Numbered from the stretch's first letter, positions 28,756 through 37,301 are shown. The stretch: 64,000 nt of DNA from Thermoclostridium caenicola (GCF_900142095.1 NZ_FQZP01000001.1:62001-126000), one strand, 5' to 3'. The notes: generated by a model not told the origin, from the sequence alone. Numbers and translations are program-made.

Positions 28756-29205
28756 TCAGTCATCCAGGTTTACATCGTTCTCTGTGCAAACCTCAATTTG
28801 GTTCTCCATCAGAAGCTTTGCGGTGATGCCGTAGCCTTTGGTCAATTTTCCTGAGAAGGTGCCGTCATATACCTGTCCGCAGCCGCAGGACGGGCTTTTG
28901 GATTTGAGGATGGCTTTTCTGACACCATGGGCTTTTGCAAGTTCCAGCGTCTTCTGCGCCCCCGCAAGAAACTCCCGGGTGCAGTCCCTTCCTTCCCGAT
29001 TGATAACCCTGACTGTTCCATCCTTTGTCCGCACGATCTCGCTCGGACACCTGGGGGTGGGAAGGCCACCCAATTGCTCAGGGCACACCGGAATGGCCTT
29101 GCCCTGCCGTACCAGTTCAACGATGGCTTCATACCTGCAGTCCTTCCCGTCATACCGGCAATTCTCGCCGGCCAGGCACGCGCTTACCAGGTATTTTTCG
29201 CACAT
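28756..29205 (-). CDS. DUF523 family protein
   Basis: The 149-aa protein spans a full DUF523 domain. Family hallmarks are the N-terminal VSACLAGENCRYDG, PVCPEQLGGLPTPR, and the C-terminal SKSPSCGCGQVYDGTFSGKL. The regularly placed cysteines (residues 10, 16, 24, 41, 53 and the CxC pair) suggest a metal or Fe-S site, but the function of the family is unknown. The start follows a close GAGG. It lies 42 bases downstream of nothing in its direction except the intergenic region holding the tRNA, and precedes the FGGY gene by 42 bases, so the two may be co-transcribed. Confidence 0.9.
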   Translation of the reverse strand: MCEKYLVSACLAGENCRYDGKDCRYEAIVELVRQGKAIPVCPEQLGGLPTPRCPSEIVRTKDGTVRVINREGRDCTREFLAGAQKTLELAKAHGVRKAILKSKSPSCGCGQVYDGTFSGKLTKGYGITAKLLMENQIEVCTENDVNLDD

Positions 29206-29360
29206 TTCCTCATCAGCCCGTCCTCATTCACATCTTTTTTTATTGACCGCTACCGTTACAACCGCTGCAAGATACCCGTGATTTCCCAAGGGTAACGCCC
29301 ATGTCCACGGGAAAATCGCGGCTGCCTCATGGCACGGATACTAAATCATATATTACCCTG

Positions 29361-29389
29361 TTCAAATCTCAATGAATCAGTGCTATAAT
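29361..29389 (+). promoter_or_regulatory. Promoter of the tRNA-Ala gene
   Basis: TTCAAA and a perfect TATAAT with 17-base spacing lie 11 bases before the tRNA 5' end. Confidence 0.7.
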
Positions 29390-29399
29390 ATGTTCGCAC

Positions 29400-29475
29400 G
29401 GGGCATTAGCTCAGCTGGGAGAGCGTCGCGTTCGCAACGCGAAGGTCGGGGGTTCGAACCCCCTATGCTCCACCA
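29400..29475 (+). tRNA. tRNA-Ala, anticodon CGC
   Basis: The 76-base gene folds into a perfect cloverleaf. The acceptor stem pairs GGGGCAT with ATGCTCC and keeps the G3-U70 wobble that is the alanine identity element. The anticodon stem TCGCG/CGCGA encloses loop TTCGCAA with anticodon CGC at 29433-29435, reading GCG codons. The CCA end is encoded. D-loop and T-loop (TTCGAAC) consensus bases are present. Confidence 0.97.
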
Positions 29476-29493
29476 TCCAACAGCAACCGTCCG

Positions 29494-29530
29494 GGAGCCA
29501 TGCGGAAAAACTGCATGGCTCCTTTGTTTT
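29494..29530 (+). terminator. Terminator after tRNA-Ala
   Basis: GGAGCCATGC (29494-29503) pairs with GCATGGCTCC (29513-29522) and is followed by TTTGTTTT. Confidence 0.85.
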
Positions 29531-29675
29531 ACGGACAAATGCACAGGTTCTCAATAAGTCAGCTGTCTGAAGAATTAAGCAATACAGTCGTGTCGTGAAA
29601 AATTTGTCAGTTGAATTATCCAAAGTGTGGTAATTAAATAATCAAGCATTCCTGACAAGAACTGGGGGAATATAC

Positions 29676-30258
29676 ATGAAAATCAAACACAGAATTACGT
29701 TGATTTCTGTCGTTCTGTGCATGGTGTGCGTGCTGGCCATGTGGTCGGCAAACAGATTCATATCGGGGATATACCTGGAGACTACCCTTCAGGATAAGTT
29801 ATCGGCCGAAGCGAAACTGAAAGCACATGAAATTAACGCATGGATAGGCAGGGAAAAACAGAACCTGGAGATTATCGCGGAACGGGTTATTTGGGCCGAA
29901 AACCATGAATTCAATACCTTATACAAAGTGCTTGAAAAATCAGCTGCGATGAACTATGGAAATCTCAATTACCTGGCCCTGGAAGACGGAACATTTGTGG
30001 ACGTGTCGGGCTGGGTGCCGGATGAAGGCTACAACCCCCTGACCAGGGAATGGTACGTCAAGGCTGCCGAGAATGCCGGGAAAATCTATGTATGCGACCC
30101 CTATGGCAACCATACAACAGGCCACAGCGGCCGCGGCGAATATCGCCGAGCAGAATAATGAGATGGTCAGCGCTGTCCAGGAGATCAACCAGGCCATGCA
30201 GATGAACAAGGAGTCCTCGGACAGACTGGCAGACATGATAGCGCAGGTTAAACTGTAA
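29676..30258 (+). pseudogene. Methyl-accepting chemotaxis protein with internal deletion
   Basis: The first frame (from ATG 29676) gives a membrane helix and the start of a dCache sensor ending near YVCDPYGNHTTG. Immediately after, a different frame (about 30107-30258) reads IQQATAAAANIAEQNNEMVSAVQEINQ-type sequence, the very C-terminus of a chemoreceptor signalling domain. The rest of dCache, the second membrane helix, HAMP and the signalling hairpin tip are missing, roughly 1.2-1.5 kb compared with a normal receptor. The junction lies near 30105-30115 and is out of frame. A terminator follows directly, so the locus keeps its original 3' end. It cannot make a working receptor. Confidence 0.85.
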
Positions 30259-30276
30259 GGGCAACGCCGGCAGTCA

Positions 30277-30311
30277 GGGTTCCCTTGTCCCATGGGCAGG
30301 GGAACCTTTTT
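30277..30311 (+). terminator. Terminator after the chemoreceptor remnant
   Basis: GGTTCCC (30278-30284) pairs with GGGAACC (30300-30306), followed by five T residues. Confidence 0.8.
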
Positions 30312-30517
30312 GTCTGCGTTTTTTCTCTTCACTTCCTTCATCATCATGCAGAAATTCTCGGTCCGTTATTGTGATTACCACCCGGAAACCAGCGCATAAT
30401 ATGTTAACAGTGGATGATATTGAGATAACCGGTGCATGATACAGGCAGACGGATGATGCTGCCGTCCCCGTCCTCCAGGGGGGCGCATCAGCATGAATCC
30501 ATAAGGTGGTGACAGGC

Positions 30518-31897
30518 ATGAAGGAAAACGGGAAGACTAAGTCAGCACGCGACACCTTTACGGGAAGCTTTGGATATGTTATGGCCACAGCCGCTTCCGC
30601 CGTCGGTTTGGGAAACATCTGGCGGTTTCCTTACCTGGCGGCCAAATACGGCGGGGGCATTTTCCTGATTATTTACCTGGTATTGGTCGTAACCTTCGGT
30701 CATGCCATGCTCATGTCGGAAACAGCGCTGGGGCGCATGACAAGAAAAAGTGCGGTAGGCGCCTTCCAGAGCTTTGGAAGCAACCTCCCGCTGCGATTCG
30801 GAGGCTGGATCAACGCCATTGTTCCCATGCTCATCGCGCCTTACTACTGTTTTATCGGAGGATGGATCGTCAAATACTTGTATGAGTATTTGGCGGGGAA
30901 CACTGCCAGCCTTGCGGAAAACAACTACTTCACCAGTTTCATAACGACATTCTCCAGCACGGAAATATGCTTCATCGTGTTTACCGCTCTGACCTTCCTC
31001 ATCGTGCTGATGGGGGTTGGTAACGGTGTGGAAAAGGCCTCAAAAATCTTGATGCCGCTCCTGGTCCTGTTAGCCATTGTCATAGCGGTTTATTCCATGA
31101 CCCGGCCGGGCGCCATGGAGGGAGTACGCTATTTCTTCATCCCCAATTTCAGAAAGCTGTCTTTGATGACGCTTGTGGCAGCCATGGGACAGATGTTCTT
31201 CTCCCTGTCCATTGCCATGGGTATTTTGTACACATACGGTTCCTATCTGAAAAAGGACGGGGACATCGTAAAAACCAGCAGGTTGGTGGAGACATTTGAC
31301 TCAGGCGTTTCCATCCTGGCCGGACTGATGATCATTCCCGCCATATTCGCTTTTCTGGGTGGCAGCGAGGAAAATATCCGGTCCGGTCCCTCCCTGATGT
31401 TCATCACGATTCCCAAGATCCTTGAAAGCATGGGGCTTGGTCAAATTCCGGGCATCATATTCTTTTTCATGGTACTGTTTGCCGCCCTTACCAGTTCCAT
31501 TTCGCTGATGGAAAGCGGCGTGTCCACTTTCATGGATCAGGCAGGATGGTCAAGGAGCAGAAGCTGTGTTGTGATGGGCATTATCATGCTTCTTTTGGGA
31601 ACCGCATGCGCCCTGGGATATGACGCCTGGAGCTCGGTACAGCCGTTGGGCATGTCCATTCTGGATTTCTTCGATTTTCTGACAAACTCCATCATGATGC
31701 CTCTTGCTGCATTATTCACCTGTGTTTTGATCATCAAATATGCGGGCATCAGGTCTGTCGTGGAGGAAATCCGTATATCTTCCCCGTTTAAAGGTGAAAA
31801 GACCTATATTGTCACCATAAAGTATCTGGCGCCCATCATCCTGATCATCATATTAATCAGCTCGGTCGCCGCTACGTTCGGCTGGCTCAAGATATAA
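30518..31897 (+). CDS. Neurotransmitter:sodium symporter (SNF/NSS family), copy 1
   Basis: The 459-aa protein has 11-12 hydrophobic helices and the NSS hallmark in helix 1, AVGLGNIWRFPYLAAKYGGG, where the unwound segment binds Na+ and substrate. The second conserved region is the YTYGSYLKKDG turn. Bacterial members such as LeuT-type MhsT and TnaT import amino acids with sodium. The ATG at 30518 follows AAGGTGGTG; an in-frame GTG at 30506 is less likely. A paralogue of equal length lies 600 bases downstream in the same direction. Confidence 0.95.
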   Translation: MKENGKTKSARDTFTGSFGYVMATAASAVGLGNIWRFPYLAAKYGGGIFLIIYLVLVVTFGHAMLMSETALGRMTRKSAVGAFQSFGSNLPLRFGGWINAIVPMLIAPYYCFIGGWIVKYLYEYLAGNTASLAENNYFTSFITTFSSTEICFIVFTALTFLIVLMGVGNGVEKASKILMPLLVLLAIVIAVYSMTRPGAMEGVRYFFIPNFRKLSLMTLVAAMGQMFFSLSIAMGILYTYGSYLKKDGDIVKTSRLVETFDSGVSILAGLMIIPAIFAFLGGSEENIRSGPSLMFITIPKILESMGLGQIPGIIFFFMVLFAALTSSISLMESGVSTFMDQAGWSRSRSCVVMGIIMLLLGTACALGYDAWSSVQPLGMSILDFFDFLTNSIMMPLAALFTCVLIIKYAGIRSVVEEIRISSPFKGEKTYIVTIKYLAPIILIIILISSVAATFGWLKI

Positions 31898-32021
31898 TGG
31901 CGACAGCGCATCCTTGCGCTGCGTCATCAAACCCGGCCGTTGCAAAGCAAGGTCAACCGCTACCAGATCAACCCCCGGAGAGTTGGATCAGGGCGACCAA
32001 GGCATACGGCTTTCCCCCGGC

Positions 32022-32396
32022 CTAGCTCCCTAGCGGAAGCATGATCTTCAGGGCAAACACCCCCTGGCTGGCGCTGAAGACTGCCTGTCCGCCGTGGGCA
32101 TCGGCAATTGCCGCGATACTGCGTGTTCCGTACCCATGCCCCTCATGGGAGGCTTGGGGAAGGCCGTTTGTTATGACAACTTCACCTTCGTATGCGTTTT
32201 CCATCAAAATCAACAGGTTGTTCTTATGTATCATGGCCTTGACAGATACCGTCCTGCGCTCCGCCCCGGAGCAGGCGGAAGCGGCGGAAACAGCGTTTTC
32301 AAGCAGGCAAATTGATGCAGGCAGTTTGTTTTCCCACATTTTTCCGATGCGCCAAAACAGCCCGGAATATGTAATGGAAGCTTCATGTGCAAACGC
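32022..32396 (-). pseudogene. GHKL histidine kinase C-terminal remnant
   Basis: The frame on the minus strand starts after a stop near 32397 and resembles only the ATP-binding end of AgrC/CitA-type GHKL kinases: ICLLENAVSAASAC (N box), LILMENAYEGEV, then GHGYGTRSIAAIADAHGGQAVF (G box). It is comparable with the C-terminus of the kinase at 51444-53380. The membrane and dimerisation parts are absent. An ATG at 32339 would permit a 105-aa product, but there is no reason to think it is functional. It lies, reversed, between two symporter paralogues. Confidence 0.75.
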
Positions 32397-32497
32397 GAGT
32401 TATGATACAATGGTATATCGTCATTGACCGTATAAGCCGTTTTATCCGGTCATTCAGCCCGGGTTCAAGCAAAAGCCTTTTGAAGGATGTGGTAACA

Positions 32498-33876
32498 TTG
32501 ACGGAAAAAACAGGGACAAAAGATTCACGCAGCAGCTTTACAGGAAGTTTTGGCTATGTGATGGCCACAGCCGCTTCTGCCGTCGGTCTGGGAAACATCT
32601 GGCGATTTCCCTATCTGGCCGCCAGGTATGGCGGGGGCATTTTTCTGATTGTTTACCTTGTTCTGGTTGTAACCTTCGGTCATGCCATGCTCATGTCTGA
32701 AACAGCACTGGGAAGAATGACAAGGAAAAGCCCTGTAGGAGCGTTCCAGAGCTTCGGAAACAGTCTTCCGCTGCGATTTGGAGGATGGATCAACGCCATT
32801 ATTCCCATGCTCATCGTACCCTATTACGCCTTTATCGGAGGATGGATCATCAAATACCTTTATGAATACTTTGCCGGCAATACAGTCGCTCTTGCAGGGG
32901 ACAATTACTTTACTGATTTTATTACTTCCTTTTCCAGTGCAGAAATATGCTTTATCATATTTACGGTTTTGACCTTCCTCGTCGTATTGTTGGGGGTCGG
33001 AAATGGTGTTGAAAAGGCCTCCAAGGTTTTGATGCCCATCCTGATCCTGCTGGCGATTGTGATAGTGGTTTACACCATTGCCCAGCCCGGCGCTCTGGAA
33101 GGGGTACGCTATTTTCTCATCCCCAATTTCAGGAAGTTCTCATGGATGACCCTGGTGGCCGCCATGGGACAAATGTTCTATTCCCTGTCCATCGCTATGG
33201 GTGTTCTATATACATACGGCTCCTATCTCAAAAAAGACGGGGATATCGAGAAAACCAGCAGGCTGGTGGAAGGATTTGATACAGGTGTTTCCATGCTGGC
33301 CGGGCTTATGATCATTCCGGCCGTCTTCGCTTTTTCCGGCGGCAGTGAAGACAGCATCCAATCCGGTCCGTTCCTCATGTTTGTCACGATCCCAAAGGTG
33401 TTTGAGAACATGGGGCTTGTGGATATTCCGGGCATCGTGTTCTTCCTGATGGTGCTGTTTGCGGCGCTCACCAGTTCCATCTCCATGATGGAAAGCGGTG
33501 TTTCAACCTTTATGGACCAGACAGGATGGTCAAGAGGCAAATGCAGTGTGCTGATGGGCATGATTATGCTCTTGCTTGGCACTGCCTGCGCACTGGGATA
33601 TAGCGTCTGGAGTTCCGTCCAGCCATTGGGTATGTCCATCCTGGATCTCTTCGATTTTCTCACCAACTCCATCCTAATGCCCATTGCTGCCCTGAGTACC
33701 TGTTTATTGATCATAAAAAAGGCGGGCATCAGGACCGTTGTGGAGGAAATACGTTCATCATCCCGATTCAGGAGCCAAAGGACATATACCTTTTTATACG
33801 GTACCTATCCCCCATCATACTGCTTGTGATCCTGCTTAGCTCTATCGCCGCAGCCATGGGGCTCCTGCGGATATAA
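32498..33876 (+). pseudogene. NSS-family symporter, copy 2, broken by one missing base near its 3' end
   Basis: The protein is closely similar to the symporter ending at 31897 throughout, including AVGLGNIWRFPYLAARYGGG. The start is taken as TTG at 32498 because it aligns with the ATG of copy 1 and GAAGGATG lies upstream. At the T-run 33791-33795 the frame slips; reading continues to a stop at 33829 with 17 unrelated residues, while the next frame gives IRYLSPIILLVILLSSIAAAMG, aligned to the last helix of copy 1. With one base added the gene is 1380 bases, exactly the length of copy 1. The last helix is lost unless this is a sequencing error or a slippage site. Confidence 0.85.
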
Positions 33877-33918
33877 TTGCGATACCCTCTTCCCTTTTTT
33901 CACGGGTGTGACACATGA

Positions 33919-33955
33919 TGGGTCGGAGTGGGGTTTGTGCCCTCCTGCCGACCCA
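33919..33955. terminator. Hairpin after symporter copy 2
   Basis: TGGGTCGG (33919-33926) and CCGACCCA (33948-33955) form a stem with an inner GGGG/CCCT pairing. There is no clean T-run, so termination is uncertain. The remainder of 33877-34145 holds a TTGACA at 33968 without a convincing -10, and a second inverted repeat ACCTGTCAG/CTGACAGGT at 34044-34052 and 34092-34100. Confidence 0.45.
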
Positions 33956-34145
33956 ATATGCATTATTTTGACAAAAATCATGCCACATGGATGACTTATC
34001 CCCATACCGGATGTTACAATATGGTTGAGGATAAACGCAAAAAACCTGTCAGACCGAATGACCCAATGAGCCGGCCCACAATACAGGGATGCTGACAGGT
34101 GACCGTGTGATCTACCACAATATGCGTGAAGGGGATGTTGCCGCT

Positions 34146-34556
34146 ATGTTATGGAAAGACCAGTATGAACTTGGCGTCCCTCAGATCGATGCGCAGCATA
34201 AGGAACTGTTCAGGCGCGTTGAATCTTTTCTGCAGGTCTTGCGATCGGGGGGCAACTGGGAAGAAAAAGTGCCGAAACTTAACGAAACACTGGAATTCAT
34301 GAAGCGATACGTTGTGGAGCATTTCCACGATGAAGAGGAATACCAGAGAAGCATCAATTATCCCGGATATGAAGCTCATAAACAGATACATAACGGTATG
34401 GTGATCTATGTGCAGGAGGTTACCAAGCAATATGAAGCGTCCGGCAACAAGGAGGACCTGATGCAGCAGTTTGGCGGAAGACTCCTGGCATGGCTGATCA
34501 ACCATGTGGCCGCAGAGGATCAGCGCATTGCGGATTATGCAAAAGGGAGAGGGTGA
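34146..34556 (+). CDS. Bacteriohemerythrin
   Basis: The 136-aa protein is a single hemerythrin domain that binds O2 at a di-iron site. Ligand motifs are in place: an early His in the DAQHKELFRRV segment (HxxxE type), HFHDEEEYQ, HKQIHNG and the C-terminal WLINHVAAEDQRI (HxxxxD). The start at 34146 (MLWKDQYELGV) matches the family N-terminus and has GAAGGGGATG upstream; the longer frame to 34089 adds unrelated residues. In anaerobes such proteins serve oxygen sensing or delivery. The chemotaxis-type gene follows seven bases later, suggesting a shared signalling role. Confidence 0.93.
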   Translation: MLWKDQYELGVPQIDAQHKELFRRVESFLQVLRSGGNWEEKVPKLNETLEFMKRYVVEHFHDEEEYQRSINYPGYEAHKQIHNGMVIYVQEVTKQYEASGNKEDLMQQFGGRLLAWLINHVAAEDQRIADYAKGRG

Positions 34557-34562
34557 GCGGAT

Positions 34563-35024
34563 ATGATGGATAAGCTTTACAAAGCCTTTGTCGACGCGAC
34601 AAGCCATGTCTTTCAACTGATGCTCAACATACCGGAGATTTCCGCCCATCCGGAAAAAACATTAAAATGTGACGAGGCAGTTGATATCGCCATCGGTATT
34701 GTGGGTGACCTCCAGGGCGAAGTGGTTTACCGCTTCCCTGTCGCCACATCTCTGAATATGGTTAAAATCATGAGCGGCATGGAGTTTGATGCGGTAGATG
34801 TTTTCGTGACTTCTGCCATATCGGAGGTAGCGAATATCATCAGCGGCAATGTGCTTACCGCCCTTTCGGGTGGGGATTTGCGGTGCGATATCTTGCCTCC
34901 GGTACAGCAAAAGCCCGATGAGGGCAAAGCTTATGAGATAGAATCAAGCTGCTGCATCTGTACGGCAATCGGCGAGATATGCCTGGAAATCCGGCTGAAT
35001 CGGGCTTCTCACATGCTTCACTGA
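34563..35024 (+). CDS. CheX-like chemotaxis phosphatase
   Basis: The 153-aa protein matches the CheC/CheX/FliY phosphatase fold. The single active-site motif ExxN is visible in SAISEVANIISGN near residue 84. The first half carries the CheX-type IVGDLQGEVVYRFP and NMVKIMSGMEF strands. Such proteins dephosphorylate CheY-P and related receivers. It lies six bases after the hemerythrin gene with a GTGAG site and is presumably co-transcribed. No other chemotaxis genes are nearby except the deleted receptor at 29676. Confidence 0.85.
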   Translation: MMDKLYKAFVDATSHVFQLMLNIPEISAHPEKTLKCDEAVDIAIGIVGDLQGEVVYRFPVATSLNMVKIMSGMEFDAVDVFVTSAISEVANIISGNVLTALSGGDLRCDILPPVQQKPDEGKAYEIESSCCICTAIGEICLEIRLNRASHMLH

Positions 35025-35065
35025 CGATTGACAAGAAGTCCGGTTATTGATAAGATAGCATTGAT

Positions 35066-35163
35066 TCTAAAAGGGAGTAGCTGTTAACGATAAGATCAAC
35101 ACGCTGGAGAAATCCTGGTCTTATCTGCTTTAACCTCTTGTTAAAGTAAGCGAGACTTTTAGA
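35066..35163 (+). promoter_or_regulatory. yybP-ykoY (Mn2+) riboswitch aptamer
   Basis: The two conserved ends of the yybP-ykoY class are visible: GGGAGTAGC at 35073-35081 and GCGAGAC at 35150-35156, closed by a P1 stem TCTAAAAG (35066-35073) with CTTTTAGA (35156-35163). The P1 3' strand is also the 5' strand of the following terminator, so metal binding should prevent termination. The class binds Mn2+ and commonly precedes UPF0016/Gdt1 exporters, exactly the gene found downstream. Confidence 0.88.
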
Positions 35164-35200
35164 TTATCAGAGTATGCCTGATAATCTAAAAGTCTTTTTT
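35154..35200 (+). terminator. Expression-platform terminator of the Mn2+ riboswitch
   Basis: A perfect 17-bp stem (35154-35170 with 35178-35194), a 7-base loop and six T residues. Its 5' arm overlaps the riboswitch P1 strand, giving two mutually exclusive folds. It lies 80 bases before the exporter gene. Confidence 0.92.
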
Positions 35201-35276
35201 ATTGCATAACGCAAAGCGCATCCTGATCGGGTGGAAGAAGAGCAGTTCTTATGGTATGGGGTGAAAAGAGAGAATT

Positions 35277-37127
35277 ATGATTCAGGAAATGATCAGGGCA
35301 TTTTTACTGATTTTTGTCGCGGAGATGGGAGACAAGACCCAAATTTTGGCCATGGCCTTTGCCACGCGTTTCCCAGTGGGAAAAGTCCTGTTGGGAATAG
35401 GCCTGGGAGCATTCCTGAACCATGGCCTGGCAGTCCTTCTGGGCAGTTACCTGTCCCAGCTGGTTCCCATTAACACCATCCAGATGATTGCTGGAGCCGC
35501 GTTTGTTGGGTTTGCCCTTTGGACACTGAAGCCTGAGCCGGAGGAAGACGAAGAAAAGGAAACACGTTTCCAGTTCGGGCCGACAGCCACAGTAGCCCTG
35601 GCTTTCTTCATTGGAGAGCTCGGCGATAAGACCCAGTTGACGGCCATCACCCTGGCCGCCGATGCCGGATATCCCCTGATGATCCTCGCAGGAACCGTTT
35701 CAGGCATGATAGCCACAGGGGCTTTGGGCATCATCATCGGCAAAAAGCTTGGGGACAAGATTCCGGAACTGGGCATCAAATTCCTGGCTGCCTCCATCTT
35801 TATGTTCTTCGGTCTGCAGAAGCTGTATCAGACAGTTCCCGCCCAATACTTAAGCCCTGCCTACGCGGCTCCCTTCCTCTGCATACTGGCCGCCATAGTC
35901 GCCTGGATGGTCTTCCTGCTCGTCCGCAGAAGGCGTGATGGCCTCCGGTCCGATTTTGCAGCCAAAGCAAAAATGCTGCATGACTATTACCTGCACCTGA
36001 AAGACGACCTGGATCAGATTTGCCTGGGTTCGGAGTACTGCTGCTCGTGCGAGGGAGACCAATGTGCTGTCGGCATGTCAAAAGCAATACTCCAGGCCGC
36101 ACTGGCTGAGCAGGACAGCCGGGAAGAGTCCCGGAACGACGGGCCAACCCATTGGGACAAGCCTTTCACGAAAGAGGCGGTATTGGATTCCCTGGTAGAT
36201 ACCTTATGGCTTATCAGCACCATCCGGGATGAAGACCGCCTGACCTCCGCCCACCGCATCCGCAATCAACTGGAAACCATCCTCCTGGGCCGGGCAATTG
36301 AGGAATTCGGAGACCTGGCTTCGTACATCGAATCGGTAAAGGAACGCGACGCCGGGCTGGCCAGGAAGATCGGCGGCATGCTCCGCATGAGAAAACCTTT
36401 TGAAGAACGGTTGCTGAATGTGGGCAACCGGATCAGCAACATCTACCTGGTTGAACTGCAGGAAGGCTATCTGCTGATCGATACCGGTTACCCGGAGCAA
36501 TTTGAGCGGTTTGAAAAAGCGCTGAGAAAGAAAAACATTGCGCTGGATGACATCAAGTACATTTTCATAACCCATGCCCATGACGACCATGTCGGTTTCC
36601 TGAACCGGCTGCTGGAAAGAACCCATGCGAAGGTCATCCTCCATCCCGAAACCATCGGGCGGATGGAGGCAGGACAAAACGCCTTCAGGGGCGGTTGCAG
36701 CAGCAGGCTGGCATGGTTCTTCTGCCAGCTGATGAAGCTCTTTGGCAAGGGAGATCACCGCTTCGAGCCGGTGGAGGCCTCTGACCGCTACATTCCGGTA
36801 ACGGGGAACACGCAGCAGGAAATAGAAAAAATGCTTTCGGCAAGGATTGTTTTCCTCCCGGGCCATACGGCCGATTCCATTGGCCTTCTGTTCGACAGCA
36901 AAGCGCTGTTCTGCGGCGATGCGGCCATGAACGGCTTCCCAAGCCGAAACCATGTAATCATCTGGATAGAGGATTTGGATGCCTACAAGGCCTCATGGGA
37001 AAAGATGACGGAAATGAATTTTCAGAAGGTATACCCCTCCCATGGAAAGCCTTTTGCGAAAGAGGAACTAGTCAGGCATACCGAAAGGCTTGAGAAAATC
37101 CGCCTCTACCCCTTAAGACATGCATAA
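35277..37127 (+). CDS. Gdt1/UPF0016 cation exporter fused to Cys-rich middle region and metallo-beta-lactamase-fold domain
   Basis: Residues 1-215 of the 616-aa protein are a complete UPF0016 (TMEM165/Gdt1, MneA-type Mn2+/Ca2+ exporter) with both ExGDK(T) motifs (VAEMGDKTQ near 14, IGELGDKTQ near 112) and six to seven helices. Residues about 225-375 are a soluble, helical region with a cysteine cluster (Cys255, 256, 258, 263). Residues 382-616 form a metallo-beta-lactamase fold with HAHDDH (433-438), GHTADS, GDAA and a late SHGKP, so both metal sites look complete. Usual family members are about 200 aa. The upstream Mn2+ riboswitch supports Mn2+ export; the hydrolase's role is unknown. Confidence 0.88.
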   Translation: MIQEMIRAFLLIFVAEMGDKTQILAMAFATRFPVGKVLLGIGLGAFLNHGLAVLLGSYLSQLVPINTIQMIAGAAFVGFALWTLKPEPEEDEEKETRFQFGPTATVALAFFIGELGDKTQLTAITLAADAGYPLMILAGTVSGMIATGALGIIIGKKLGDKIPELGIKFLAASIFMFFGLQKLYQTVPAQYLSPAYAAPFLCILAAIVAWMVFLLVRRRRDGLRSDFAAKAKMLHDYYLHLKDDLDQICLGSEYCCSCEGDQCAVGMSKAILQAALAEQDSREESRNDGPTHWDKPFTKEAVLDSLVDTLWLISTIRDEDRLTSAHRIRNQLETILLGRAIEEFGDLASYIESVKERDAGLARKIGGMLRMRKPFEERLLNVGNRISNIYLVELQEGYLLIDTGYPEQFERFEKALRKKNIALDDIKYIFITHAHDDHVGFLNRLLERTHAKVILHPETIGRMEAGQNAFRGGCSSRLAWFFCQLMKLFGKGDHRFEPVEASDRYIPVTGNTQQEIEKMLSARIVFLPGHTADSIGLLFDSKALFCGDAAMNGFPSRNHVIIWIEDLDAYKASWEKMTEMNFQKVYPSHGKPFAKEELVRHTERLEKIRLYPLRHA

Positions 37128-37301
37128 AAACGCTTTATCTGGGGCTCCACTGACCGGATACATCCGCGATGGATGATGGATCGGATGAAAGAACGGATTC
37201 AGGATGCTGAGCTGATTGTATTGGAGAATATCGGCCATCTGCCACACGAGGAAGCGTGCGAGCCATTCAACCGGTATGCCCTGGATTTTCTGACCAGATA
37301 G
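37128..37301 (+). pseudogene. Alpha/beta-hydrolase C-terminal remnant
   Basis: Directly after the exporter stop, in the same frame, the DNA reads FIWGSTDRIHPRWM, then ELIVLENIGHLPHEE and a stop at 37299. These are the acidic (GSTDR) and catalytic-His (ENIGH) ends of an alpha/beta hydrolase. The nucleophile half is missing and there is no start signal, so this is a leftover of a deletion. Confidence 0.75.

Noticed and set aside
32022-32339. 105-aa stand-alone small protein
   Set aside because: The sequence is only the ATP-binding tail of a kinase and similarity continues upstream of the ATG, so it is a remnant.
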